A DNA stretch of 64,000 nucleotides from Actinobacteria bacterium UBA2272 (GCA_002347725.1 DDXA01000001.1:186001-250000), one strand, 5' to 3'; shown: positions 54,865 through 63,892, counted from the first letter of the stretch. Numbers and translations are program-made. The notes: a model not told the origin generated them from the letters alone.

Positions 54865-56106
54865 GTGAGTGACGCCTCCGCGATCCGGCGGGTCGGCATA
54901 CTGTTCAGCGGCGGGCCGGCTCCGGCCGCCAACGCGGTCATCTCGGCCGCCGCACTGTCGTTCCTGAACTGCGGCATCGAGGTCGTCGGCTTCTACGACG
55001 GCTACGAGGGACTCGAGAATTACTCGGCGGACACTCCGCTGGTAGAAGGCCGCAACTACATTCGCCTGACGCGCGATCACGTGTCGGCCATCCGTAACCG
55101 CAAGGACATCATCTTGAGGACCTCGCGCGCCAACCCGGGCAAGCCCGTCGGTTCGCTCGACGAGCTCGCCGACGAACGGCGCAACGCCAAGCTGCGCGCC
55201 GTGTACGCCGCGTTCGATGCCTACGAGATCGACGCGCTGGTCTCGATCGGCGGCGACGACACCCTGAAGACCGCGAACTACCTCAAGGAGCTGCAGAACG
55301 TCGTGGCGGGCCTGAGGCCGATACGCATCGTGCATCTGCCCAAGACCATCGACAACGACTACTACGGCATCGACTGGACCTTCGGCTTCTTCTCGGCGGC
55401 TCACTTCGCCGCGACCCAGATTCGCAACCTTGGTGCCGACGCGCGGTCGACGCAGGTGTGGTACGTGCTCGAGATCATGGGACGCAAGGCGGGCTGGCTC
55501 ACGTATGCGTCGGGCATCGCGGGCGAGGCCACGCGGATGCTCTCGGTGGAGGACTTCGGCGACACGTTCGATGCCCGCGCCGAGGCCGAGACGCTCGTCG
55601 ACCTCATGCTCAGGCGGGAGGCCGACGGGCGGAGCTACGGTATCGTGTGCATCGCCGAGGGTCTCGCCGACCACTTGCCCGAAGACCAGCGTCCCGACAC
55701 GCAGGACGAACACGGAAACGTCAAGCTCGGCGACGCACAGGTCGGCCGCGTGCTGGCAAACCAGATGGAGCGCGTCTACCACGAGCGCACCGGCATGAAG
55801 ATCAAGGTGCGAAGCAAGCAGATCGGCTACGAGGCCCGCTGCGCCGAGCCGAGCGCGTTCGACGTGCTGCTTGGAACGCAGCTGGGAGTGGGCGCGTACC
55901 GGGCGCTCGTGGAGAAGGGCCTCACCGGAGTCATGGTCAGCGTGGAGGATCAGCTCTCACTCAAGTACGTGCCGTTCGGCATGCTGATCGATCCGGAGAC
56001 GATGAAGACCCGGGTGCGCTTCATCGACACGGATAGCGACTTCTACCGCCTGGCGCGTGCCCTCGAGTACCAGGGTATGCTCTCCGGCGACGTGCACGAG
56101 GAGTAG
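54865..56106 (+). CDS. pfp: Pyrophosphate-dependent 6-phosphofructokinase
   Basis: A 413-residue PFKA-superfamily enzyme. The phosphoryl-donor residues read as the PPi type: GGDDT (129-133) with Asp132 instead of Gly, and PKTIDND (159-165) with Lys160 instead of Gly. The base Asp163 is in TIDND and the sugar-binding MGRKAGWLT is intact. It interconverts fructose-6-phosphate and fructose-1,6-bisphosphate with PPi, and the reaction is reversible, so it can work in glycolysis or gluconeogenesis. An aldolase gene is nearby. GTG start with AGGGGAG about 10 bases upstream. Confidence 0.9.
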   Translation: MSDASAIRRVGILFSGGPAPAANAVISAAALSFLNCGIEVVGFYDGYEGLENYSADTPLVEGRNYIRLTRDHVSAIRNRKDIILRTSRANPGKPVGSLDELADERRNAKLRAVYAAFDAYEIDALVSIGGDDTLKTANYLKELQNVVAGLRPIRIVHLPKTIDNDYYGIDWTFGFFSAAHFAATQIRNLGADARSTQVWYVLEIMGRKAGWLTYASGIAGEATRMLSVEDFGDTFDARAEAETLVDLMLRREADGRSYGIVCIAEGLADHLPEDQRPDTQDEHGNVKLGDAQVGRVLANQMERVYHERTGMKIKVRSKQIGYEARCAEPSAFDVLLGTQLGVGAYRALVEKGLTGVMVSVEDQLSLKYVPFGMLIDPETMKTRVRFIDTDSDFYRLARALEYQGMLSGDVHEE

Positions 56107-56108
56107 CG

Positions 56109-56663
56109 GTGATCGACCGGGAGACCATACGGCTGTTCCGAGACATCGGCCGCGACATCTACCTCGGTGGCCTCACAACGAGCCATGGCGGCAACATGAG
56201 CGTCCGCGCCGGGGGCAGCATCGTCATCACGCGTCGGGGTTCGATGCTCGGCCGCCTCACCGATGACGACATGATCGAGACCGGTACGGAGCCGTGCGCC
56301 GCCGACGAGCGCTGCAGCCGTGAGATCATCGTGCATCGGGCGATCTACGCCGCCACCGACGCGCAGGCGATCGTGCACGCACATCCGCCGCACACGGTTG
56401 CGCGCAGTTTCGGACACGGTACCATCGAACCGGTGGACTCCGAGGGCCTCTACGTGCTCGGCGAGGTGCCGGTGGTGGAGGCAGCGACGACCATCGCCTC
56501 GGCCGAGGCCGCAGACGTGCTCGCCCGGGCGCTCACCTCGGCTCCGGTGGCCGTCTTGCGGACGCACGGGCCGTTCGCGACGGGCGCCACGCTCGAGGAG
56601 GCGTTCATGCACGTGAGCGTTCTCGAGGCGAGCGCCGTGGTCCTGGACCTGCTCGGCAGATAG
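56109..56663 (+). CDS. Class II aldolase/adducin family protein
   Basis: A 184-residue zinc aldolase-like protein of the FucA/AraD group. GLTTSHGGNMSVR forms the phosphate-binding turn, the zinc histidines appear in VHAHPPHTVA, and the third in VLRTHGPFATG. Family members cleave fuculose-1-phosphate, or act as ribulose-5-phosphate epimerases or methylthioribulose-1-phosphate dehydratases. The substrate is not readable. It lies 2 bases after the PFK stop, so it shares that transcript, and it ends 37 bases from the convergent helicase gene. Confidence 0.85.
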   Translation: MIDRETIRLFRDIGRDIYLGGLTTSHGGNMSVRAGGSIVITRRGSMLGRLTDDDMIETGTEPCAADERCSREIIVHRAIYAATDAQAIVHAHPPHTVARSFGHGTIEPVDSEGLYVLGEVPVVEAATTIASAEAADVLARALTSAPVAVLRTHGPFATGATLEEAFMHVSVLEASAVVLDLLGR

Positions 56664-56700
56664 CGCTGCTGCCGCGTTACGTGTCACCTCTGCGTTGCCC

Positions 56701-58779
56701 TCACTCCCACATCGCGCGGGCCGCGGCGCGGATGTCGGCGGTTGTCGTGACGACGGGGGCACGCGAAAGCTCACCGTCGGAAGCGCCCGCCTGGCTCTCG
56801 GCGAACAACGCTCGCAGTCGGTCGGGGATGAAGCGCGTTCGCTGTGCGTAGCCGTACGCGTCGGAGCGTCCGCGTCCGGCCGCGTAGTACCGAAGCGGAT
56901 GCGTCACGTACAGCGAGTCCTTGGCTCGCGTGCACGCCACGTAGAACAGTCTGCGCTCCTCCTCGATCTCCTCCACGCTGCCGGTCGCCATGTCCGACGG
57001 GATGTTGCCATCGGCGGCGTGGATGACGTAGACCACCTTGAACTCGAGCCCCTTGGCCGAGTGCATCGTCGAGAGCACGAGGTAGTCCTCGTCTAAGAGC
57101 GGCGGCCCGGCGAAGTCCCCGGTCCACTGCGGCGCGTCGAGCGTGAGATCGGTCAGGAACCGGGTGCGGTCCGCGAAGCGCGAGCCCAGCATCTCGATCT
57201 GCTCGAGGTCGGCGGCCCTGGCGGGCACGTTGTCGTAGCGTTCGGCCAGAAGCGGGGTGTAGAAGGCTCTGGCTGCGTGGAGTTGGGCGGCCACGTCGCC
57301 TGCAGGTGCGCGTGCGAGCGTACGCATCAGAGCGACGAAGTCGGGCCAGGCCTCCGATGTGGCTTCCGGGACGTGACAGCCCACCCACGCCTCGAAGTCA
57401 CCGCCTGCCGCCGCGAGTGCCTCGGCCAGCGCAGCCGCGGTCCGCGGCCCGATCCCGGGCAGCAGTTCGAGGACGCGCAGCGCCGCGATCTGATCGCGCG
57501 GGTTCTCGGCAAGGCGCAGGTAGGCGACGAGGTCCTTGATATGCGCCATCTCGACGAACTTGAGGCCCCCGTACTTCACGAACGGCACGTTGCGGCGCTG
57601 CAGCTCGAGTTCGAGCGCGAGCGAGTGATGAGCCGCGCGGAACAGGACCGCCTGCTGCTTGAGCTCGACGGCCTCTTCGCGATGGCCGAGGATGCGCTCG
57701 ACGACGTACGCCACCTGCTCGTGTTCGTCACGGCACGTGACGAGCGCCGGTCTGCCGCCTCCCTCGCGTTCGGTCACGAGGGACTTGTCGTAGCGCTCGG
57801 CCGCCTCGGCAATGATCGCGTTGGTCGCATCCAGGATCGGCGCGGTCGAGCGGTAGTTACGCTCGAGGGTGAGCACCGTGGCGCCCGCAAAGCGCGTAGG
57901 GAACTCCAGGATGTTGCGCACGGTCGCCGCGCGGAAGCCGTAGATCGCCTGTGCGTCGTCGCCAACGGCGGTGACGCCGGTGCCGTCCGGCCGCAGGAGC
58001 GCCACGATGTCGGCCTGCAGCGTATTGGTGTCCTGGTACTCATCGACGAGCACGGCATCGAAACGATCGCGGATGACGGGGCCGAGCGCCGGGTCGGCGA
58101 GCATGCCGCGCCAGAACAGCAGCAGGTCGTCGTAGTCGAGGACGTAGTGGCTCTCCTTGCGGTCCACGTACGTGCCGAAGAGCAGCTTCAGATCGTCGGC
58201 GTCGTCCACACACCACGGGAAGCGGCACTTGAGCACGTGCTCGAGCGGTTCGGCGGCGTTCACGCAGCGGGAGTAGATGTCCAGACACGTGGCCTTCTGC
58301 GGGAAGCGTCGGCCGCGCGCTCCGAGGTCGAGCGTGGTCCGCGCGGCGTGCATGAGGTCCTCGGCATCGCTCCGGTCGAGGATCGTGAAGCCCGGGGGCA
58401 GTCCGATCGATTCGCCGTGCAGGCGCAACAGGCGGGTGGCTATCGCGTGGAAGGTTCCGCCCCACGCACGGGATCCGGCGGGCGGATGGCCGCCGGACGT
58501 CCGCGCGAGGATCGCGTCGGTCCGCCGCAGCATCTCCTCGGCGGCGCGTCGTGTGAACGTGAGCAGCACGATCCGGCCCGGCGGCGTGCCACGCGCCACG
58601 AGGTGCGCGACCCGGTGGGCGAGTGTGGTCGTCTTGCCGGTGCCGGCGCCGGCTACGATGAGCAGCGGCCCGTCGCCGTGGGAGGCGGCCGCGCGCTGCT
58701 GAGGGTTCAGGTCGCGGTAGATGGCGTCGCCGGACCCGGCGGGGTCCGGCGCTGTGGTGCGGGTACTCGGTGCGCCCAT
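56701..58779 (-). CDS. UvrD/PcrA-like ATP-dependent DNA helicase
   Basis: A 692-residue superfamily 1A 3'-5' helicase. Visible motifs in order are the Q-motif LNPQQRAA, Walker A AGAGTGKTTTLA, motif Ia TFTRRAAEEM, Walker B VLVDEYQDTN, motif III GDDAQAIYGFRAA, motif IV LERNYRST, motif V STMHSAKGLEFKVVYV and motif VI RRLFYVACTRAKD. It probably acts in excision or recombination repair. The start chosen is the ATG at 58779, with GGAG 6 bases upstream; an ATG at 58791 lies inside the operator and would lack that signal. Two LexA-type boxes and a promoter precede it, indicating SOS induction. Confidence 0.92.
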   Translation of the reverse strand: MGAPSTRTTAPDPAGSGDAIYRDLNPQQRAAASHGDGPLLIVAGAGTGKTTTLAHRVAHLVARGTPPGRIVLLTFTRRAAEEMLRRTDAILARTSGGHPPAGSRAWGGTFHAIATRLLRLHGESIGLPPGFTILDRSDAEDLMHAARTTLDLGARGRRFPQKATCLDIYSRCVNAAEPLEHVLKCRFPWCVDDADDLKLLFGTYVDRKESHYVLDYDDLLLFWRGMLADPALGPVIRDRFDAVLVDEYQDTNTLQADIVALLRPDGTGVTAVGDDAQAIYGFRAATVRNILEFPTRFAGATVLTLERNYRSTAPILDATNAIIAEAAERYDKSLVTEREGGGRPALVTCRDEHEQVAYVVERILGHREEAVELKQQAVLFRAAHHSLALELELQRRNVPFVKYGGLKFVEMAHIKDLVAYLRLAENPRDQIAALRVLELLPGIGPRTAAALAEALAAAGGDFEAWVGCHVPEATSEAWPDFVALMRTLARAPAGDVAAQLHAARAFYTPLLAERYDNVPARAADLEQIEMLGSRFADRTRFLTDLTLDAPQWTGDFAGPPLLDEDYLVLSTMHSAKGLEFKVVYVIHAADGNIPSDMATGSVEEIEEERRLFYVACTRAKDSLYVTHPLRYYAAGRGRSDAYGYAQRTRFIPDRLRALFAESQAGASDGELSRAPVVTTTADIRAAARAMWE

Positions 58780-58792
58780 GCGTGTCTCCATA

Positions 58793-58806
58793 CGAACGGG
58801 TGTTCG
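58793..58806. promoter_or_regulatory. LexA (SOS) box, proximal, in the helicase promoter
   Basis: CGAAC-GGGT-GTTCG matches the Gram-positive LexA consensus. It is embedded in a longer perfect palindrome with 12-base arms (58786-58797 and 58802-58813). It covers the predicted transcription start just downstream of the -10. Confidence 0.85.
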
Positions 58807-58811
58807 TATGG

Positions 58812-58840
58812 AGTGTAGCGCGCGGGCACGACACTGTCGA
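58812..58840 (-). promoter_or_regulatory. Promoter of the helicase gene
   Basis: On the minus strand, TCGACA (58840-58835) and TACACT (58817-58812) are 17 bases apart. The -35 overlaps the distal LexA box and the -10 adjoins the proximal one, so LexA would block both sides of RNA polymerase. Confidence 0.65.
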
Positions 58841-58851
58841 ACATGCGTTCG
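58838..58851. promoter_or_regulatory. LexA (SOS) box, distal, in the helicase promoter
   Basis: CGAAC-ATGC-GTTCG, a second exact match to the Gram-positive LexA consensus, centred 45 bases from the proximal box and touching the -35 hexamer. It lies between the helicase start and the end of the adenine deaminase gene. Confidence 0.85.
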
Positions 58852-58881
58852 TCACAGGACACGGACGCGTGTTCCGGCCGC

Positions 58882-59898
58882 TTAGACCGACGCTCGGTAC
58901 GCGTGGATCTCGGCGATGTACTTCGCCTTGTCGACGTCGTCGAGAAAGGAAGCGGCAAACGACGCCTCGGCGAGCGTGACGAGGTCGTCGCGCGTGAGTC
59001 CGAGCGCGACGGCTGCGGCCACGTGGTTGTCCACGAGGTACCCGCCGAAGTACGCGGGATCGTCCGAGTTGACGGTCACCACGATGCCCGCGTCCATGAG
59101 CCGCTTGAGCGGGTGCGCGTCCATCGAGGGCACCACGCGCAGCCGCACGTTGGACAGCGGACAGACCGTGAGGGGTACGCGCCCGGCGACGAGTCGGGAC
59201 ACGAGAGCGGGATCCTCCAGGCAGCGCAGACCGTGATCGATCCGCTCGGCACCGAGGGCGTCGAGCGCACCCGTGATGTAGGACGGTGGCCCCTCCTCGC
59301 CGGCGTGCGCCACGATGCGGTAGCCGCGCAGGCGCGCCTCGGCGAACACGTCGGCGAAGTCCTCGGGAGGGTGACCCAGTTCGGCCGAGTCCAGTCCCAC
59401 GCCGCAGATGAGCTCGCCGTAGCCGCGCGCGGACTCGAGCGCGAGGGCGGCGCTTTGGACCGGCAGGTCGCGCAGGAACGACATGATGAGGCGGGACGAA
59501 AGACCGAGGGTGGCCCGACCATCCGTCAGCGCGCCAAGGATGCCGTTTGTGACGGTCTCGAAAGCCACGCCGCGCGTCGTGTGGGTCTGGGGGTCGAAGA
59601 ACACTTCGGTGTGACGGATACCTTCTTCGGCGGCACGCGCGATGTACGCCCACGTGAGGTCGTAGAAGTCCTGCTCGGTCAAGAGCACGTCGCACCCGCG
59701 GTAGTACAGGTCGAGGAACGACTGCAGATCGGTGAAGTCGTAGGCGGCGCGCACCGCCTCGGCGGACGCGTACGGGAGCGTCACGCTGTTGCGCTCGGCC
59801 AGCGTGAGCATGAGCTCCGGCTCGAGCGTGCCCTCAAGGTGAAGGTGCAACTCGGCCTTGGGAAGGCCGCGCACGAAGTCCCTCAGTTCGTCGTTCAC
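58882..59898 (-). CDS. Adenine deaminase (adenosine-deaminase superfamily, ADE type)
   Basis: A 338-residue metal-dependent purine deaminase. LPKAELHLHLEGTLEPEL carries the metal ligands His18 and His20. HAGEEGPP holds the catalytic Glu, and the final metal/catalytic acids are in NSDDPAYFGGY. The segments FFDPQTHTTRGVAF, GLDSAELGHPP and SDDPAYFGGY match the adenine-deaminase branch rather than true adenosine deaminases, although such genes are often labelled add. It would convert adenine to hypoxanthine. GTG start with CAGGAG 6 bases upstream. The longer reading frame would cross the divergent promoter region and is not used. Confidence 0.87.
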   Translation of the reverse strand: MNDELRDFVRGLPKAELHLHLEGTLEPELMLTLAERNSVTLPYASAEAVRAAYDFTDLQSFLDLYYRGCDVLLTEQDFYDLTWAYIARAAEEGIRHTEVFFDPQTHTTRGVAFETVTNGILGALTDGRATLGLSSRLIMSFLRDLPVQSAALALESARGYGELICGVGLDSAELGHPPEDFADVFAEARLRGYRIVAHAGEEGPPSYITGALDALGAERIDHGLRCLEDPALVSRLVAGRVPLTVCPLSNVRLRVVPSMDAHPLKRLMDAGIVVTVNSDDPAYFGGYLVDNHVAAAVALGLTRDDLVTLAEASFAASFLDDVDKAKYIAEIHAYRASV

Positions 59899-59966
59899 GT
59901 AGGCTCCTGCCGGGTTTTTGGGAACGATTCCTGAGACGATTATCGCATTCTGCTTGTTGGAGGCCG

Positions 59967-61262
59967 ATGTTCGATCCGCGCACTCCACGAGGCGTCACGG
60001 GGATCTACCTCACCGCCAACGGGCTGTTCACCCTGGCGGCGTCGCTGATCTGGGCCGTCAACACGCTGTTCCTGCTCGACGCCGGTCTCGACATCTTCAC
60101 GGTGATGGTCGTGAACGCGAGCTTCACCATCGGCCAGCTGGTCTTCGAGGTGCCGACCGGGGTCATCGCCGATACCGTCGGGCGAAAGACGTCGTTCCTC
60201 ATCGGCATCGGCGCGCTGTTCGTGGCGACCATCCTTTACGTGCTTGCTGCGCAACTCGGCCTCGGCATCGGGGTCTTCGTGCTGGCGTCGGTGGTCATCG
60301 GCTTCGGATTCACGTGCCAGACCGGCGCTATGGACGCGTGGCTCGTGGACGCGCTCGCGCACACCGGTTACGACCGCCCGTTGGACGCCGTCTTCGCCCG
60401 GGGCCAGATCGTCTTCGGGGCTGCAACGCTTGCGGGAACGCTCGCCGGAGGCTTCCTCGGCCAGCTGGATCTCGCGATTCCATACTACGCGCGGGCGGCG
60501 GTCCTTCTGTTGGCCTTCGCGTTCATCGCGGCGCGCATGCGCGACGTGGGGTTCGAACCGAGGCCGCTTTCGTGGCGGCGGTTTGGCGAGGAGACCCGAA
60601 CGATCCTTGACGCCGGCGTCAGGTACGGCTGGAACCATCCGTCGGTACGACCGCTGCTCTTTGCGTCACTCGCGCAGGGCGCGTTCTTCATCTTCGGCTT
60701 CTACTCGTGGCAGCGGTACTTCCTCGACCTGCTCGCGCGCGAGCTGGTCTGGGTGAACGGCGTGGTGACCGCCGCATTTGCACTCGCGGGCATCGGCGGG
60801 AGCCTGCTTGTGGAGCGCGTGATGCACAGGCCGGTCGGACGTCGGAGCGCGCCGAAGGTGCTGGCGCTGGCGGCACTCGTGCAGGCCGCCCTGATAGCCG
60901 GCGTCGGACTCGTGGGTGTGCTCACGCCCGCGTCGGCCTACGGGTTCGGTCCGTTCGCACTCGCGGCGGGGCTGTACCTCGCCTTCGGTATGACCGGCGG
61001 AGTCTCCGGCCCGGTGCGCCAGGCTTTCATCAACCGTCAGATCCCTTCGGCACAGCGCGCGACGGTTCTCTCGGTGGATGCGCTGTTCGGCGATGCCGGT
61101 GCATCGGCTGGCCAGCTCGGATTCGGCTGGCTCTCGCGGGCCGTCTCGATCCCGGTGGCGTGGGTCGCAAGCAGCGTCTTCATCGCGATCGCGGCTCCGC
61201 TGTACCGCTCGGCGCCGGAGGGTGGGATCGCCGTGGTCGAGGCCCAAGACGGTGCCGCGTGA
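59967..61262 (+). CDS. Major facilitator superfamily transporter
   Basis: A 431-residue protein with about 12 hydrophobic segments. The loop 2-3 signature reads GVIADTVGRKTSF near residue 70, preceded by FEVPTG, typical of the FEVPTG-containing MFS subgroup. A central basic loop (about 195-215) separates the halves. The substrate is unknown. It is divergent from the adenine deaminase gene with a 68-base gap and might carry a purine, but that is only positional. ATG start with TTGGAGG 5 bases upstream. Confidence 0.83.
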   Translation: MFDPRTPRGVTGIYLTANGLFTLAASLIWAVNTLFLLDAGLDIFTVMVVNASFTIGQLVFEVPTGVIADTVGRKTSFLIGIGALFVATILYVLAAQLGLGIGVFVLASVVIGFGFTCQTGAMDAWLVDALAHTGYDRPLDAVFARGQIVFGAATLAGTLAGGFLGQLDLAIPYYARAAVLLLAFAFIAARMRDVGFEPRPLSWRRFGEETRTILDAGVRYGWNHPSVRPLLFASLAQGAFFIFGFYSWQRYFLDLLARELVWVNGVVTAAFALAGIGGSLLVERVMHRPVGRRSAPKVLALAALVQAALIAGVGLVGVLTPASAYGFGPFALAAGLYLAFGMTGGVSGPVRQAFINRQIPSAQRATVLSVDALFGDAGASAGQLGFGWLSRAVSIPVAWVASSVFIAIAAPLYRSAPEGGIAVVEAQDGAA

Positions 61263-61301
61263 CGGGCAGCACCCGGGCCGCAGCGGCCCGCAGGTAGCAC
61301 G

Positions 61302-61328
61302 AGGGCCCGACCGCGATGGCCGGGCCCT
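61302..61328. terminator. Bidirectional hairpin between convergent genes
   Basis: Arms AGGGCCCG and CGGGCCCT with an 11-base centre lie between the MFS gene and the convergent cell-wall-binding protein gene. It can serve both strands; no long T run is present. Confidence 0.55.
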
Positions 61329-61351
61329 GCAGACGCGCGCAGGCGTACGTG

Positions 61352-63055
61352 CTACGGACGGCTCACGAGCATCACGCTGTTGTCGAGGATCGCCATCGTC
61401 GACGTCTCGATCGCGGCGGGTCCGCCGAAGATGAGGCCGTGCTCGAACGGCGTCGCAGGATAGATGGTGTGGTAGTCCGAGACCCAGTCGGTGTGACCCG
61501 GCGGCAGGGCGCCGTCATGCTCGGCGGCGATGTAACCGTACGGGTTGGCCTTGCGCGTGAGGAGTATCGGGCTACCGATCAGTCCGCAGGCCGAGCCACC
61601 GGAGAGCGCATCGGGGAAGTCCTCTCCACTCGCGATGCCGAAGTACCGGGCGCGCAGGGGCGCCATCAGGTTCGGAGACCCTGGCGTGCCGATCCAGTTG
61701 TCACCGCGGGAACCCGGGCCGGTGAGGTCGCATGCCCACGATGCGAACATCTTGGCGGTCTCGTACCGGTCCGTCCCGCCGATCCGCAGGACATGGGTGC
61801 TGCCGAGGATCGCCTTCAGCTGATCCTCCACCACGCTGGATACGACATCGGGTCCTCCTACGATCACGACATCGGTCGTGCCGAGGTGGAACAGCGCCTC
61901 CTCGGCGTCTTCATTCAGCGTCGTTGCACCGGTGAGCAGGACCGGTACGTTGCGTGCAGCGGAAAGCGCGGTCGCCGCGAGCGCGTCTGGGAAGTTCCAG
62001 CCGTACGCGATGATCGCGAGGTTCGACATCGACTCCGCGTAGCCGGGCGCGTCCGAGCGCGCCTGCAGCGCGATCTCGGATGCGGTCATGCAGCGGTCGT
62101 CGCCTGCCACGCGGTAGACGCCGATGCCCGGATGGAGCGCCTGGATCTGGGAGAACACACCGTCGCTCACCACGTCGCTGCCGCCGACGACATAGACCCG
62201 ATTGGCGCCGATGCGCAGGATCTCCTGGCCCACTCCCGCAGACAGGGTGCTGCCCGACGTGAGTAGGAGCGGGCCGTCGCTGATACCGGCGAGCACTGAG
62301 CCGGTGAGTGCATCCGGATAGTTGTATGCGTCGGCTATCACGACCGAGATGTTCAGCGTGGCGGGCGCGTCGGTCGCCGTGAACATCAGCTGGCTCACGG
62401 CGATGGCGGTCTGTATGCGGTCGGCTCCCGCGATGCGCTGGAAGACGCCCCGCTTCAGGTGCAGGCGGTACGGACCTGCGTCTCCGATGTACGTGCCTGC
62501 GTTCGACCACGGTCGGATGCGCACGTAGTAGACGCCGGGTGCCGCCGGCCGGAACAGCAGCGCGGAGTCGTGGGTGTAGGCCGAGCGCCAGATGTCTTCA
62601 TCGTTGACCTCTACGGCGAGAGGGTCACCACTGCCCGCCAGGTGACCGAGCGTGTAGGCAAACCCTGAGCCCGGTCCGTAGAGCTCGATCACCGTATCGA
62701 CTCCGGCCGCGGTGCTCTGGGTCCGGATCAGGAATGTCGTCTGGTCGAGGTTCACGTCGTCGGGAGTCACCGTGAACTTCACCCAGTCGCTGTCTCCACT
62801 CGTGCCGTTGACGAGGTCGAGCGTGTGGTTCTCGTACCAGTCCCCGCCATGGTCCGCGATGTAGGCGGTGATGTCGCGCGCAAGCGCGGGGGTCCCATCG
62901 CCCATTCCGGCCGCATCGAACTCGTCGACCTCATAGGTGATGCCCGCGATGCCGACGGCCCCGTCCCGATCCTCGGCCAACGCCAGGCCCGGAAAGAGTG
63001 CGGCGACCAGCGCTGCGGCGAGTGCGGCCGCGAGTGCGGCTCTCGTTCGTTTCAT
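61352..63055 (-). CDS. Secreted protein with PPC-like domain and three cell-wall-binding repeat 2 modules
   Basis: A 567-residue exported protein. The signal peptide covers about 1-27 (ALAAALVAALFPGLALA). A beta-rich PPC-like domain spans about 75-200 (DWVKFTVTPDD, YYVRIRPWSNAGTY). Three CWB2 modules run from about 204 to the end (QRIAGADRIQTAIAVS, YRVAGDDRCMTASE, LRIGGTDRYETAK, each with a YPDAL/FPDAL segment). There is no catalytic domain, so it may be a wall-bound adhesin or structural protein. The module order matches the C-terminus of the giant subtilase. ATG start with GAGGGGGG upstream. Confidence 0.9.
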   Translation of the reverse strand: MKRTRAALAAALAAALVAALFPGLALAEDRDGAVGIAGITYEVDEFDAAGMGDGTPALARDITAYIADHGGDWYENHTLDLVNGTSGDSDWVKFTVTPDDVNLDQTTFLIRTQSTAAGVDTVIELYGPGSGFAYTLGHLAGSGDPLAVEVNDEDIWRSAYTHDSALLFRPAAPGVYYVRIRPWSNAGTYIGDAGPYRLHLKRGVFQRIAGADRIQTAIAVSQLMFTATDAPATLNISVVIADAYNYPDALTGSVLAGISDGPLLLTSGSTLSAGVGQEILRIGANRVYVVGGSDVVSDGVFSQIQALHPGIGVYRVAGDDRCMTASEIALQARSDAPGYAESMSNLAIIAYGWNFPDALAATALSAARNVPVLLTGATTLNEDAEEALFHLGTTDVVIVGGPDVVSSVVEDQLKAILGSTHVLRIGGTDRYETAKMFASWACDLTGPGSRGDNWIGTPGSPNLMAPLRARYFGIASGEDFPDALSGGSACGLIGSPILLTRKANPYGYIAAEHDGALPPGHTDWVSDYHTIYPATPFEHGLIFGGPAAIETSTMAILDNSVMLVSRP

Positions 63056-63174
63056 GGTCCCCCCTCAACAGACGGCGACGCCCCCCGGCGTCGCGGTGCC
63101 GTACACGGGGGTCATTCCCACATAGGCGGGCGCGGTCACGGAAGTGGTGGGGGAGAACGGCCAGCGGTGCTGCG

Positions 63175-63261
63175 TGGTGCCCGGGGCGGGAATCGAACCC
63201 GCACGACCTTTCGGCCAGAGGTTTTTGAGACCTCCGCGTCTGCCAATTCCGCCACCCGGGC
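63175..63261 (-). tRNA. tRNA-Leu (anticodon CAA)
   Basis: An 87-base leucine tRNA including an encoded CCA. The acceptor stem is GCCCGGG/CCCGGGC with discriminator A. The anticodon arm is GAGGT-CTCAAAA-ACCTC, giving anticodon CAA, which reads UUG. A long variable arm (TGGCCGAAAGGTCG region) marks a class II tRNA. The T arm contains GGTTCGATTCC. Confidence 0.95.
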
Positions 63262-63283
63262 ACGGGGGCGCACTCGCGTGCGG

Positions 63284-63292
63284 ATTATAGCA
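63284..63292 (-). promoter_or_regulatory. Extended -10 promoter of tRNA-Leu
   Basis: On the minus strand TGC-TATAAT, a perfect extended -10, lies about 22 bases before the mature tRNA 5' end. No -35 is needed or seen. Confidence 0.6.
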
Positions 63293-63319
63293 TCGCCCGG
63301 CGAGGGTGCGGGCCGCGCA

Positions 63320-63892
63320 CTAGAGCAGGAAGTCGACCGCCGACAGGGTGTCGAGGCTGCTGATGACCGACCAGAGGTTGAGCAGCGTGAAGACGGCCAC
63401 GAGCAAGAGAAGCGCTGCGCTCACTCCGAGGCGCAGGCCGACGCGCTGTAGCGCCTCCGGTGCGCGTCCGGACAGTCGCTCGGCGAGATCCGAGGTGCCA
63501 CCGATCGCGCCTGACTCACGGATCCCGAGGATCGTGAGGAGGATGCTGGCGGCCGCGCACGCCACGGTGAACGCGATCCACCCGAGGTTGACCGTCCGTG
63601 CGATGTCGGTGTTCCTCATGATCACCGTGCCGAGGAACATGCTGCCCACGATGTAGACGAGGGGGAGTAGTGTCGAGAGCTGCGTGTAGTCGATGAGGCG
63701 CTGGCCGTGACTCAGCACTGACGTCACCGCGCCGTTGCCGGGGTGAGCCGGCTCGGCGGGTGTCTGACGCGCGCGCGACAGGCCGGTGCTCACACGGAGT
63801 GCCGAGGCGACGAACGTGAAGCTAGCGACGAGGTACACGCACGCGAAGACGATGTACGCGTAGATATACGTGTTAGAAGCTCCGAACGACAT
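63320..63892 (-). CDS. Hypothetical integral membrane protein
   Basis: A 190-residue protein with four hydrophobic segments: about 8-30, 74-92, 102-122 and 153-176. A cytoplasmic-type basic loop (SRARQTPAEPAHPG) follows the first. No catalytic motif or family is recognised. ATG start with GGGAGGG 5 bases upstream. It lies just upstream of the tRNA-Leu gene on the same strand, and a TATCAT -10-like element is seen around 63920 on the minus strand. Function unknown. Confidence 0.7.
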   Translation of the reverse strand: MSFGASNTYIYAYIVFACVYLVASFTFVASALRVSTGLSRARQTPAEPAHPGNGAVTSVLSHGQRLIDYTQLSTLLPLVYIVGSMFLGTVIMRNTDIARTVNLGWIAFTVACAAASILLTILGIRESGAIGGTSDLAERLSGRAPEALQRVGLRLGVSAALLLLVAVFTLLNLWSVISSLDTLSAVDFLL

